Origin: Asanoa sp040654855
GTDB lineage: Bacteria; Actinomycetota; Actinomycetes; Mycobacteriales; Micromonosporaceae
DNA length: 64,000 nt
NCBI RefSeq assembly: GCF_040654855.1
Contig: NZ_JBFAIU010000002.1
Location: 22,191 to 86,190, forward strand
Direction: 5' to 3'
How positions within the stretch are numbered: the stretch's first letter is position 1; the number at the start of each line of letters is the position of its first letter. The position numbers were made by a program, and so were the translations under genes. Below, piece by piece: positions 17,758-26,337 of this stretch. The notes beneath the pieces are model-generated. The model was not told the origin of the DNA, searched no databases, and worked only from the letters and a program-made list of their open reading frames with translations.

Positions 17758-17785
17758 CTCAGCTTTCCTTGTCGTCGTCGGAGCA

Positions 17786-17812
17786 GGCCGCCGGGCCGGT
17801 CGCCCGGCGGCC
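17786..17812 (-). terminator. 11-bp hairpin between binding-protein and permease genes
   Basis: GGCCGCCGGGC and GCCCGGCGGCC pair perfectly around a 5-base loop, starting 11 bases after the binding-protein stop. In importer operons such hairpins act as partial terminators or RNA stabilisers so that binding protein exceeds permease. Confidence 0.7.
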
Positions 17813-17822
17813 TCCCGCTTTG

Positions 17823-19265
17823 TCAGGCCGGCTTGACCGCGTACGGCTTGCGCGGGTCCCAGTCGGCGAACACGAAGTCGGCCATGCTGACCTTCGCACC
17901 CGCCTTCGCGGCCGCCGCGACCCCGTCCTCCTGCGCCTTGTTGAGCCGCCCGTCGAGCTCCGAGAGCGCCCCGGCGACGTCCTTGAGCTGGCTGGTATAG
18001 AGGCCGGCGAGCACGTCGTTGATGTCCGGCTTGACGGCGTCGACCTTGACCTTGGCCAGCTCCGGGTTGCGCAGCGTGGGGTCAGGCCCCGGCAGGTTCG
18101 TGGTCGAGGTCGCCACGTACTGCGCGAACGGCGCGAAGTCGACGAGCGACGGGTCGTTGTTCTCCGGGTACGCCGACAGGCCGAGGCCGGCCTTGACCCA
18201 GCGCTGTCCGGCCTCCTTGCTGTAGAGCCAGTCGAGCCAGGCGAAGGCCGCGTCCGGGTTGGCCGTCTTCGCCGAGATGCCGAACATCCGGGCGCTGCTG
18301 CCCTGGCCGTAGTAGAAGTAACCCTGCGGCGTCGCCGTCGGCGACGGAAGCGTGACCAGGCTGTAGTCGGTGAACTTCGACTCCTTCCAGGCCGCCTGGC
18401 TCCACACGCCGTTGACGATCATGCCGAACTTGCCCTGCGCGAAGAACGCCCGGGCCTGCTCGTCCGAGGCGCTCATGGCGGTCGGGAAGATGAACCCGCG
18501 CCTCTTCCAGTCGAGCAGCAGGCCGATGAAGTCGGCGTAGTTGCGGTCGGTGCTGTAGGTCCACTTGCCGACCCGGTAGTCGAGGTTGTTCGTGCCGCCC
18601 ACCGCACCGGCGCCCCGGGTGAAGATCTCCGTCAACCAGGCGAGCGCGCCGCCCTGGGAGTTGCCGAAGCCGAGGCCGAACGACTTGCCACCGGTCTTGT
18701 TGGTGATGGCCTCGGCCGCGCGGGTCACGTCGTCCCAGGTCTTCGGCAGTTGCGGGGTGCCGTCGGCGTTGACCAGGCCGGCCTGCTTGAACAGCCCGTG
18801 GTGGCAGTAGAGCTGCAGGTTGGAGCCGGCACCGGTGAACGGAGCGCTGTAGGTCTTGCCGCCGAAGGTGTTGCCGCCCTCGCCGAACCAACCCGGGCCG
18901 AACTTCGACTTCCACGACTCGTTGGCCCACTTGTCCAGCGGCAGCAGCCAGCCAGAGCTGACCTGCTCCTGGAGGGTCGGCGTACGCGCGATCTGGAACA
19001 CGTCGGGCGCCGTGCCGCTGCGGGCGGCGAGCGCGAACAGGTCCGGGTACTTGTCGGTGACCTGGGTGGTCTTCTTGACCGTGTTGCCGCCGTGCGCCGC
19101 CTGGAAGAGCTTGATCTCCTGGTCCATCCAGTCGGCCTGGCTCACCAGCCAGTCCCAGCTGGTGATCTGCGACCCGGCGGCCGCCTTGTCGTCGGAACCG
19201 CAGGCGGCCAGGGCGGGGGTGAAGGCCGCCGCGACGGCTGCCTTGATCAACGTACGTCGTTGCAT
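17823..19265 (-). CDS. Extracellular sugar-binding lipoprotein (CUT1)
   Basis: 480 residues. The signal peptide MQRRTLIKAAVAAAF ends in the lipobox PALAAC, making Cys22 the lipidated residue. The mature part is an SBP_bac_1 type clamshell (ITSWDWLVSQADWMDQEIKLF; GTAPDVFQIARTPTL; TNKTGGKSFGLGFG). It captures oligosaccharides outside the membrane and delivers them to the two permeases. ATG 19265 has AGGAGAA at the right distance and 22 bp separates it from the GH10 gene, so the hydrolase, binding protein and permeases form one operon. Confidence 0.93.
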   Translation of the reverse strand: MQRRTLIKAAVAAAFTPALAACGSDDKAAAGSQITSWDWLVSQADWMDQEIKLFQAAHGGNTVKKTTQVTDKYPDLFALAARSGTAPDVFQIARTPTLQEQVSSGWLLPLDKWANESWKSKFGPGWFGEGGNTFGGKTYSAPFTGAGSNLQLYCHHGLFKQAGLVNADGTPQLPKTWDDVTRAAEAITNKTGGKSFGLGFGNSQGGALAWLTEIFTRGAGAVGGTNNLDYRVGKWTYSTDRNYADFIGLLLDWKRRGFIFPTAMSASDEQARAFFAQGKFGMIVNGVWSQAAWKESKFTDYSLVTLPSPTATPQGYFYYGQGSSARMFGISAKTANPDAAFAWLDWLYSKEAGQRWVKAGLGLSAYPENNDPSLVDFAPFAQYVATSTTNLPGPDPTLRNPELAKVKVDAVKPDINDVLAGLYTSQLKDVAGALSELDGRLNKAQEDGVAAAAKAGAKVSMADFVFADWDPRKPYAVKPA

Positions 19266-19287
19266 GGTTGCTTCTCCTGGGACGAGG

Positions 19288-22200
19288 TCAGACACAAGGG
19301 GACGAACTGGCGGTCGCGGTGGCGCTCTGCCCGCCGAGGTGCCACGTCACGGATGACGTGTCGGCGAACGCGACGGCCACCCGACGGGGGCGTTGGAAGG
19401 GCAGGAACGCGACCGGTTGACCGCGGTCGGCGGGCGCCGGGGCGAAGGTGTTGCGGGTACCGATCGGCACCGGCAACCCGAACGCGTTCGGGTTGTTGTA
19501 GCCGAAGTACGCCGTGTGCGTGCCGTTGTGGTTGTCGACCACGCAGACGTCCCGGGGCACGACCGGGGCGAAGGTGGTCCGGTCGGCGCCGGCCGGTTGC
19601 AGGGCGGCGTCGTCGACGTAGAGGTCGTCGGCCCCGCTGGTGGTGCTGATCCACCACTCGGCGCGGCTGAGCGTCTTGGTCCAGCTGATCGGGATGTCGT
19701 TGGCCGAGACCTGGGTCCAGCCGCCCGCGCTGACCGCACCGGACGCGAGCGGCACCGAGACCGTCGTGTTGTCGGTGAAGAACAGCTTCGCCTTGATCAG
19801 CGCGGTCGTGGTGGGTGCGCCGTCGGCGAGCCGGATCCACGCCGTGGTCTTGTAGCGGGCGCCGTTGGTCAGCTGGACGCCCTGCGCGGGGCCGGCCCAC
19901 TCGTAGGTGCGGTTGGTCGCCCGCAGCGCCTGGCCACCGGTGTGCACCGGTGCGCTGACGGCCCCGGCGGTGCAGGGCGAGAAGCAGTACCAGCCGGAGC
20001 CGCCGCTCTCGACGTCGCCGTTGTCCAGCACGTCGACGCCCTCGGGCGGCGAGGCGTGCACGTTGAAGGCCAGGTCGTCGACCAGCAGGTCGGGGGTTCC
20101 GGCGGTGGTGTCGACCCACCACTCGGCGCGGGAGAACGAGCCGGTGAACGAGACCGGGATGTTGTTGCCCCGGATCTGCGTCCACCCGGTGTCGCTCACT
20201 GGGGCCGTGCCGAACGGGATCGTCACCTGGCCGGTCGAGGTCCACACCTTGAGCCGGATCTCCGCGGTCGCGGTGCCCGGTGTCGCCAGCCGGACCCACG
20301 CCGAGGCGTCGTAGCGCCCGTCGAGGCCCACCGTCACGCCCTGCGCCGGGCCGACCCAGTTGGCCGACCGGCCGGTCACCTTCAACGCGCCCGACCCGCC
20401 GTGCACCGGGCTGCTCACCACGGAGAGCCCGCCGCAGCCGCCCAGGCAGTACCACCCGCTGGTGTTGCCGCCCTCGACGTCGCCGTTGGCGAGCGTGTTG
20501 GTGTTGCCCGGCAGCTTCGGCGTGACGAACGGTGGTGCCACCGGAGGCGGCGCCGTGCCGACGGTCGGGGTCAGCGACACCTCGTCGAAGGTGCACGTGC
20601 GGCCACCCGGCACGGGGTTCTGCCAGAGGAACACCTCGGCCCAGCCGGTGCCGGGCGGCGCGGTGAAGGCGGCGACCTGCTGGGTGTAGGCGGTCTCGTC
20701 GCGATAGTTCAGCGTGTGCTGGAAGCTGGTCGTGCCGGGTGCCGGCCCGCCGCGGACGCCCACGTAACACTGGTTGCCGGCCCCGCTGGAGCGACCCCAG
20801 CCGGCGAGCGTGTAGTTGGTGCCGCCGGTCAGGCCGAGCACCGGCTGGCGCAAACCGCTGCCGCTGGCTGCGGTGGCCGCGGTCCGCACGGCCCCCGTCC
20901 CGGCGACCGCGTCGGTCACCGCGGCGGTCCCGAGTGCCAGCGGCGTCCAGCCGTTGGTGCCGTGTGCGAAGCCGCCCGCGACGATCATGTTGCCGAGGCC
21001 GGCGCGCACGGCGGTGCCGACGCCGTCGGCGACCACCTTGACCGAGGCGCCGGCGGTCGTCGGCATGTCCACCTCGACCTGCTTGGCGACGCCGTCGACG
21101 GTCACGGTCACCAGGTAGTCGCCCTGGAAGCCGCGGACGGTGTAGCGGCCGTCGGTCGAGGTCGTGCCCGACGCGTTGGTCCACCACTGCTTGAAGACAA
21201 GGTCGCGCAGGGCGAGCAGGTTCGGCTTCGGGGTCCAGTCCGGCCGGTAGAACGCCACCAGCGGGTTCCAGATGTTGGGCTCCCAGAAGCCGAAGCTGCT
21301 CACGCCGGTGATGGCGGGTTGGCTGAAGGCCATGGTGAGGAAGTCGCGGGTGTAGTCGGCCTGCAGCTGCTCGTCGTCGGTCGCCACGTCGAACTCGGTG
21401 ATCTCCAGCGGCAGGCCGAGGTCGCTGTACTGGTCGAACAGCGCGGGCAGCTCGGCGGGCGGGGTGAGTTGGAGCCCGCTGAAGTGGCCCTGGATGCCGA
21501 GCACGTCGACGGGGGCGCCCTGCGCCAGGAGGTCGGCGAGCAGGTCGTGGATGTACCGCTGCTTGCGCAGGTTCCACCCGTTGTCCTCGACGAGGTCGTA
21601 CTCGTTGAGGTAGAGCAGCGCGTCCGGGTCGGCCTGCCGGGCCAGCTCGAACCAGCGGCCGATCTCGGCCGAGCCGAGGATGTCGGTGACGTTGTGCTCC
21701 GAGTAGGGCTCGTTGACCACGTCCCACTCGTCGGCGATGCCTTGCAGCGCGCTGACCTCGTCGGTGACGTGCGCGTCGATCCGGGCCCGCAGCGCCGCCG
21801 GGTCGCCGGCCAGGGTGCGCACGTCGGGCGGCATGAGGCCCCACGAGCCCCAGACCAGGTTGTGCCCGTGCACGGTGTGTCCCTGCTCCTTGAGCCACTC
21901 CAGCGCCGGCAGCGTCTCCCGGGTCCGATGCGCCGTGTCCTCCCAGTAGTTCCACTTCAGGTCGTTGCCGAGCGCGACGGAGTTGAAGTCGGTAGCGACG
22001 ACGTCGCGGTACTTGTCGCCGTCCGGCGAGTCCGAGACCAGCCACGGCGCGGCCGCGGCGGTGCCGAAGTCGAAGTCGTGGTCCTGCATCGCGACCTTGA
22101 CGTCGGCGCCCGGCACCGGGTGGCCGGCCGGGTCGACCACGTCGACCTTCAGGTCGCCCTTGCGGTACTGGTCGATCCGGGCCGCGGCGCCGGCCCGCCA

Positions 22201-22848
22201 GGCCGCGTCGCTCTCCCGGCCGGCGTACGTCACGGCGGGGTAGCCCGGCGGGTCGCCCTGGCCGTAGTCGAGCACGGAGACGCCGGCGATCTGGAGCACC
22301 TGGGGCCCGTAGCCCAACCAGAACTGGAAATGGGCGTCACCCGGTGCGTAGTTCTCGGCAATCCGGAACGGAAACTGGAACCGCTGCCACTGCGTGCCGA
22401 TCTTCAGCGGCGCGTTGGCCGACTTGGTGTAGCTGCCGCCGTCCCGCTCGAAGATGAAGGTCGCCTGTCCGGAGCCGCTGCCGGCGACCGGTGCGATGCT
22501 GCGCGCCCAGAAGGTCGCGAGCGCCGCGTCGCCCTGCTGCACCGCGCCGCCGATCTCGGCGCCCAGGGCGATCTCGTATTCGCCGTCGAGGCCGGTGCTG
22601 GTCGGCGCGGTCGTGGTGGTGATCTGGAGCGCTTCGGCGAAGTCGGTGTGGCTGACCGGCAGGATCTCGACCCGCGGCGCGGGGTCGCCCTTGAACTGGT
22701 TGAAGGCGGTCAGCGGGTGCGCCGGCATGACTTCCACCGGCGCCGCGGCGCGGGCCGGGTCGGCGAACCCCACGAGGGCCGTGCTCAGCAGCGTGCTGGC
22801 CGCGACGACGCGGAGGAGCCTTCGCTTCCGGGGACGGAGCAGTGTCAT
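19288..22848 (-). CDS. Secreted multi-domain GH10 endo-beta-xylanase with CBM modules
   Basis: 1186 residues. Signal peptide about 1-34 (MTLLRPRKRRLLRVVAAS, ending ADPARAA). N-terminal CBM4/9-like sandwich about 40-190. GH10 barrel about 200-530, with acid/base Glu380 in WDVVNEP and nucleophile Glu485 in EITEFDV. Then come a Ca/peptidase-like linker, one CBM-like module (about 650-790), and two tandem similar modules starting NGDVEGG and NGDVESG, each with WYC...C and a WAGPAQGV/WVGPAQGV core. A final DNHNGTHTAYFGYNNPN domain ends the protein. GH10 enzymes cut xylan internally. ATG 22848 has GGAAAGG 8 bases ahead. It heads the importer operon, so its products are probably what is taken up. 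Confidence 0.92.
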   Translation of the reverse strand: MTLLRPRKRRLLRVVAASTLLSTALVGFADPARAAAPVEVMPAHPLTAFNQFKGDPAPRVEILPVSHTDFAEALQITTTTAPTSTGLDGEYEIALGAEIGGAVQQGDAALATFWARSIAPVAGSGSGQATFIFERDGGSYTKSANAPLKIGTQWQRFQFPFRIAENYAPGDAHFQFWLGYGPQVLQIAGVSVLDYGQGDPPGYPAVTYAGRESDAAWRAGAAARIDQYRKGDLKVDVVDPAGHPVPGADVKVAMQDHDFDFGTAAAAPWLVSDSPDGDKYRDVVATDFNSVALGNDLKWNYWEDTAHRTRETLPALEWLKEQGHTVHGHNLVWGSWGLMPPDVRTLAGDPAALRARIDAHVTDEVSALQGIADEWDVVNEPYSEHNVTDILGSAEIGRWFELARQADPDALLYLNEYDLVEDNGWNLRKQRYIHDLLADLLAQGAPVDVLGIQGHFSGLQLTPPAELPALFDQYSDLGLPLEITEFDVATDDEQLQADYTRDFLTMAFSQPAITGVSSFGFWEPNIWNPLVAFYRPDWTPKPNLLALRDLVFKQWWTNASGTTSTDGRYTVRGFQGDYLVTVTVDGVAKQVEVDMPTTAGASVKVVADGVGTAVRAGLGNMIVAGGFAHGTNGWTPLALGTAAVTDAVAGTGAVRTAATAASGSGLRQPVLGLTGGTNYTLAGWGRSSGAGNQCYVGVRGGPAPGTTSFQHTLNYRDETAYTQQVAAFTAPPGTGWAEVFLWQNPVPGGRTCTFDEVSLTPTVGTAPPPVAPPFVTPKLPGNTNTLANGDVEGGNTSGWYCLGGCGGLSVVSSPVHGGSGALKVTGRSANWVGPAQGVTVGLDGRYDASAWVRLATPGTATAEIRLKVWTSTGQVTIPFGTAPVSDTGWTQIRGNNIPVSFTGSFSRAEWWVDTTAGTPDLLVDDLAFNVHASPPEGVDVLDNGDVESGGSGWYCFSPCTAGAVSAPVHTGGQALRATNRTYEWAGPAQGVQLTNGARYKTTAWIRLADGAPTTTALIKAKLFFTDNTTVSVPLASGAVSAGGWTQVSANDIPISWTKTLSRAEWWISTTSGADDLYVDDAALQPAGADRTTFAPVVPRDVCVVDNHNGTHTAYFGYNNPNAFGLPVPIGTRNTFAPAPADRGQPVAFLPFQRPRRVAVAFADTSSVTWHLGGQSATATASSSPCV

Positions 22849-22881
22849 GAGCGATGCCTTTCCGGGGGGACGGTGGCAGCG

Positions 22882-22926
22882 CTTCACCACGCCCTCTGTC
22901 CTTTGTCGACAGAGCAGCTGGTGAAG
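22882..22926 (-). promoter_or_regulatory. Nested inverted repeat between LacI and GH10 genes
   Basis: CTTCACCA/TGGTGAAG (8 bp) encloses CTCTGTC/GACAGAG (7 bp), separated by symmetrical 4-base gaps, with a 7-base loop. It begins 22 bases after the LacI stop and ends 34 bases before the GH10 start. It could be the LacI terminator, an RNA attenuator or a double operator for the xylanase-importer operon. Confidence 0.6.
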
Positions 22927-22947
22927 TGTGTGGAGGTGTGTGCGGTG

Positions 22948-24051
22948 CTAGGACGTTCTGCTGACGTTCGGCCCGAGCCCGCTCCACGTCCGTGGTGGGG
23001 TGTCCGGGCCGACGGCCGGCGGGCGGGCCCGGCGGTGGGGCTTCTTCGCCGCGCGGGCGGTGCTCTCGCGGACGATCAGGCTGGTCGACATGCGGGCGGG
23101 TCCGGCGTCGCCGGTGGCGCCGTCGATCGTCTCCAGCAGCAGCCGTGCGGCGGCCTTACCCATCTCGGGGAAGGGCTGCCGCACCGTGGTCAACGGCGGA
23201 TGGGTGTCCGCCGACGAGGCGATGTCGTCGAAGCCGACGACGGAGACGTCCTGCGGCACGCGCAGGCCGCAGTCGATCACCGCCTGCATGACCGCGTACG
23301 CGGTGTTGTCGTTGTGGGCCACGATCGCGGTGGGGCGGTCGCGCCGGGCGAGCAGCTCGGTGACCCGCTCCCGGATCGTCGGCGGGTGGAAGCTGCCTTC
23401 GACGGTCAGCTCCGGGTCGGGGTCGATCCCTGCCTCGGCGAGGCCGTCGAGGTAGCCGCGGTAGCGTTCCTGACAGCACACGTAGGTCATCAGGCCCTGC
23501 ACGCAGGCGATCCGGGTGTGCCCGAGGTCGAGCAGGTGACGCAGCGCGGTGCGGGTGCCCTCGTAGTTGTCGGCCTGCACGGACGGCAGGGTCGACGGCG
23601 TGCCGAGGGTGTTGACCAGCACGACCGGCAGGCCGGTCCGGTGCAGCTTCTCCAGCGGGTCGAGCGCCTGGTCGTGGGTGACGACCAGCAGGCCGGCCGA
23701 GAGCCCGGACGCCCTGATCCGCTCGACGAGCGACGAGTAGTCCTTCTCGTTGGTGCTGGTGTAGAGGATGATCTCGTACGGCGACTGCTCTATCACCGAC
23801 GCGACGCCCCAGTTGACGGCGGCGACCATGTGCCAGGTCAGGCCGGGCACGATCATCCCGATGAACGGTGTGCGTCCTTTCGCCAGCGCCGTCGCGGCGG
23901 TGCTCGGGGTGTAGTTGTGGCTGCGCATCACCTCGAGGACCCGGTCACGGGTGGCCGGGTCGACCTTCGGGCTGTTGTTGAGCACGAGTGACACCGTGCT
24001 CTTCGACAACCCGGCCAGCTGCGCGATGTCACGAATCGTCAGCTTGGGCAT
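22948..24051 (-). CDS. LacI-family transcriptional repressor
   Basis: 367 residues. The N-terminal HTH is LTIRDIAQLAGLSKSTVSLVLNN with the hinge region after it. The ligand domain (residues about 65-340) has PFIGMIVPG, RYRGYLDGLAEAGI, VVGFDDIASS and the dimer-interface end LTTVRQPFPEMG. The basic Pro-rich tail of about 30 residues is unusual. It should respond to an imported sugar. ATG 24051 (MPKLTIRDIA) has AGGACC ahead of it; longer frames upstream are not coding. Its promoter holds two palindromes matching those before the oxidoreductase-GH38 operon, so it is probably autoregulated and a local master regulator. Confidence 0.94.
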   Translation of the reverse strand: MPKLTIRDIAQLAGLSKSTVSLVLNNSPKVDPATRDRVLEVMRSHNYTPSTAATALAKGRTPFIGMIVPGLTWHMVAAVNWGVASVIEQSPYEIILYTSTNEKDYSSLVERIRASGLSAGLLVVTHDQALDPLEKLHRTGLPVVLVNTLGTPSTLPSVQADNYEGTRTALRHLLDLGHTRIACVQGLMTYVCCQERYRGYLDGLAEAGIDPDPELTVEGSFHPPTIRERVTELLARRDRPTAIVAHNDNTAYAVMQAVIDCGLRVPQDVSVVGFDDIASSADTHPPLTTVRQPFPEMGKAAARLLLETIDGATGDAGPARMSTSLIVRESTARAAKKPHRRARPPAVGPDTPPRTWSGLGPNVSRTS

Positions 24052-24144
24052 GTCGGTCCTCCGTGGTGGCAGCGATGGGTCGTGTCGCTCCATTGTGGTA
24101 CGCGCCTCCGCGGAGGAGACACCAGGTGATCGCGTTCGCCGGTC

Positions 24145-24164
24145 GCGTTGGAGCGGTCCAACGC
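24145..24164. promoter_or_regulatory. LacI-type operator, copy 3 (near-consensus)
   Basis: GCGTTGGA-GCGG-TCCAACGC: 8-bp perfect arms around four bases. The core TTGGAGCGGTCCAA differs from the consensus by one base (ACC to AGC). It lies about 95 bp upstream of the LacI start. Confidence 0.75.
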
Positions 24165-24183
24165 CTGTGCCGGACGGTAGCAG

Positions 24184-24195
24184 TGGACCGGTCCA
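24184..24195. promoter_or_regulatory. LacI-type operator, copy 4
   Basis: Exact TGGACCGGTCCA, centred 35 bp from copy 3, in the 315-bp divergent region between LacI and the glycosidase pair. Downstream, CCGGCCGG-ATG-CCGGCCGG at 24227-24245 can form a hairpin in the glycosidase leader. Confidence 0.8.
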
Positions 24196-24366
24196 ACCGC
24201 AATGCCTCGGCGACACAATCCCGTAACCGGCCGGATGCCGGCCGGGCATTTGCGCACCGCGGCAAGGAGATGGCACGCTCGCACTCCGAGTCGTAACGGG
24301 CCTCGCCGGTCCCCGTTGGTGCCTCGCTTCGGATCGCATCCCCAAACGGACACCTGAGGAACCGGC

Positions 24367-26337
24367 ATGCCCGCAGGCTATTCACTGCACGATTTCGAGT
24401 TCGATCTCCGAGCGCACATGGCCCCCGCCAACGTCTGGGTCACCAGCGGCTGGACCTCGGTCATCGCCCGGGCCGGCACGGTCTGCGGGGTCGGCGGTCT
24501 TTTCGCGCCGCCCTACGCGGCCCCGGACAGCACGCTCACCGTCACCCTCGACGTCGACGGCCGCGAGGTCAGCGACGGCGTCCGGCCCGGCATCGCCGGC
24601 TTCGGCCTCGGCCTGCTCGCCGCCGGCGGCACCTGGCGACCGGACCGGGTCGAGCGGCGCGGCACCTTCCACCAGTACGACGACGGGCGCCTGGTCTCCC
24701 TCGGGGTCTCGAGCCGCCTGACCCCGCTGCACGGCACCGCCGCCTACGTCCTCGAGATCACCGTCGAGAACCGGGCCGACGACGCCGCCGAGGTCACTGT
24801 GCGCCCCGCGCTGTCGACCGGGCGTTCAGGCTTCGTGCCGCTGGCCGAGTGGGGCTGGATGCCGCCCTCGCCGGACGGGGACGAGCCGCTCACGCTGCGG
24901 CACGACGACCTGCGCAGGCGGGTGCCGGCGGGCGGCCGGGCACAGTTCACCCTGACCGTGTCGGCGGGCGAAGCGCCGGAGGTGCCCGAAGCCGCCGCCC
25001 GCGAGGCCGGCGAGCGGTGGAGCCGCCGGCTGACCACCGCCCTGGCGGCCCTGCCGCGCCTGGAGACCGACATCCCCGGGCTCGCGGACTACTGGCACCG
25101 CAGTCTCGCCAGCGGCCTGGTCTGCCTGTGGGACAACCCGGCCTTCATCACCAACCCGTTCGTCGCCACGTCCGGTGTGGATGGTGGTGCGCTGTGCGCC
25201 TACGTCTGGGACACCGGCGGCTACGCGCCACACCTGCTCACGCTGATGCTCGGCGACACCGCGACCGAGCTGCTCGAAGCGATGCTGAAGGCCGACCTGA
25301 CCCGGCACTACGCGATCGCGCCCGACGGCACCGGCCTGGGCGTCGCCTACGCCTACAGCGGCTGGTCGCTGGTCACCCTGGCAACAGCGGTGGCCAGCCA
25401 GCGCGACCTCGCGCCCGGTCTGGTCGAGCGGCTGCACGACGCGGTGGCGACCCTCGACGCCCGCTTCCCGGCGGCCGGCGAGCTGCGCGACTACGGCACC
25501 CAGCACAACCTGCTGGAGATGCGCGGCGCGGGGTGGGAGCACGTGGTGGCGAGCCCGAACGCCGAGCGCGCCGCGTATCTCGACGCCCTCGCCACGCTGG
25601 CCGAGGCCTCCGGCGCGGTGCTGCCGGTCGACGAGTTGCGGGCCACCGCCGGCCGGATCCGCACCGCGGTCGCCGACCAGCTCTGGGACGCCGACGCGAA
25701 GTGGTTCCGCAGCCGCTATCCGGACGGGCACACCGAGCTCGCGTACTCGGTGCAGGCCTTCGACGCCCTGCGCGCCGGCGCCTGCACCCCGCAGATGGCC
25801 GCCGACCTGATCGCCCGGGTACGACCGGGCGCCTTCCTCGGCGCCTACGGGGTCAGCAGCGTCAGCGCCGAGGACGAGCGGCACTACGAGGTGGGCGACA
25901 CCGACTGGTCCGGCGCCGGCGCCTACACCGGCGAGGCACCGCAGCTCGCGCTGACCCTGTGGGAGCGTGGCGAGCACGAGCTGGCCTGGACCGTGCTGTC
26001 CCGGCTGCTGTGGATGGGCGAGCACTACCCGTACTTCCCGCAGGAACACTATTCCGATCGGCCCGCCGCCCCGCCGGTCGGCCGCCGGGCCAACGTCGTC
26101 GCCGGGCTCGCCGGCGCGGAGGCGATCCTGCTCGGGCTCGCCGGCGTGCGACCGCAGCCCGACGGGCGCCTCGTCATCGCGCCGCCGCCGGCCCCGGGCA
26201 CGGTCACGCTGCGCGGGCTGCGGTTCCGGGGCCGCGTGGTCGACGTCTCCTGCACCCCCGACGGCTTCACCGTCGCCGTGGACGGCCAGCCGGTTCCGGC
26301 CGTCGACGGCGTGGTCACGGTGGGGAGCCGGTCGTGA
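24367..26337 (+). CDS. Putative (alpha/alpha)6-barrel glycoside hydrolase, family not assigned
   Basis: 656 residues. N-terminal beta-sandwich to about 220 (LTVTLDVDGREV; YVLEITVENRADDAAEV). A helical barrel follows from about 240 to 575, with YVWDTGGYAPHL, GTQHNLLEMRGAGWEH and GDTDWSGAGAYTGEAPQL at its loops. The C-terminal beta segment has GLRFRGRVVDVSCTPDG. The layout matches six-hairpin glycosidases (GH63/GH65/GH78-like), but I recognise no family signature. Candidate acids are Asp and Glu in the VWDTGG and HNLLEM loops. No signal peptide, so it likely acts on imported glycan. TGAGGAA precedes ATG 24367. It overlaps the beta-mannosidase by GTGA and is divergent from LacI. Confidence 0.8.
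   Translation: MPAGYSLHDFEFDLRAHMAPANVWVTSGWTSVIARAGTVCGVGGLFAPPYAAPDSTLTVTLDVDGREVSDGVRPGIAGFGLGLLAAGGTWRPDRVERRGTFHQYDDGRLVSLGVSSRLTPLHGTAAYVLEITVENRADDAAEVTVRPALSTGRSGFVPLAEWGWMPPSPDGDEPLTLRHDDLRRRVPAGGRAQFTLTVSAGEAPEVPEAAAREAGERWSRRLTTALAALPRLETDIPGLADYWHRSLASGLVCLWDNPAFITNPFVATSGVDGGALCAYVWDTGGYAPHLLTLMLGDTATELLEAMLKADLTRHYAIAPDGTGLGVAYAYSGWSLVTLATAVASQRDLAPGLVERLHDAVATLDARFPAAGELRDYGTQHNLLEMRGAGWEHVVASPNAERAAYLDALATLAEASGAVLPVDELRATAGRIRTAVADQLWDADAKWFRSRYPDGHTELAYSVQAFDALRAGACTPQMAADLIARVRPGAFLGAYGVSSVSAEDERHYEVGDTDWSGAGAYTGEAPQLALTLWERGEHELAWTVLSRLLWMGEHYPYFPQEHYSDRPAAPPVGRRANVVAGLAGAEAILLGLAGVRPQPDGRLVIAPPPAPGTVTLRGLRFRGRVVDVSCTPDGFTVAVDGQPVPAVDGVVTVGSRS

Noticed and set aside
22849..22890. 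Start of the GH10 protein at 22890
   Set aside because: The added residues fall inside the inverted repeat and do not form a signal peptide; ATG 22848 does.
19393..23991. A 1532-codon open frame on the plus strand opposite the xylanase and LacI genes
   Set aside because: It is rich in Arg, Gly and Val with no domain and lies exactly antisense to well-supported genes; long antisense frames are expected at this GC content.
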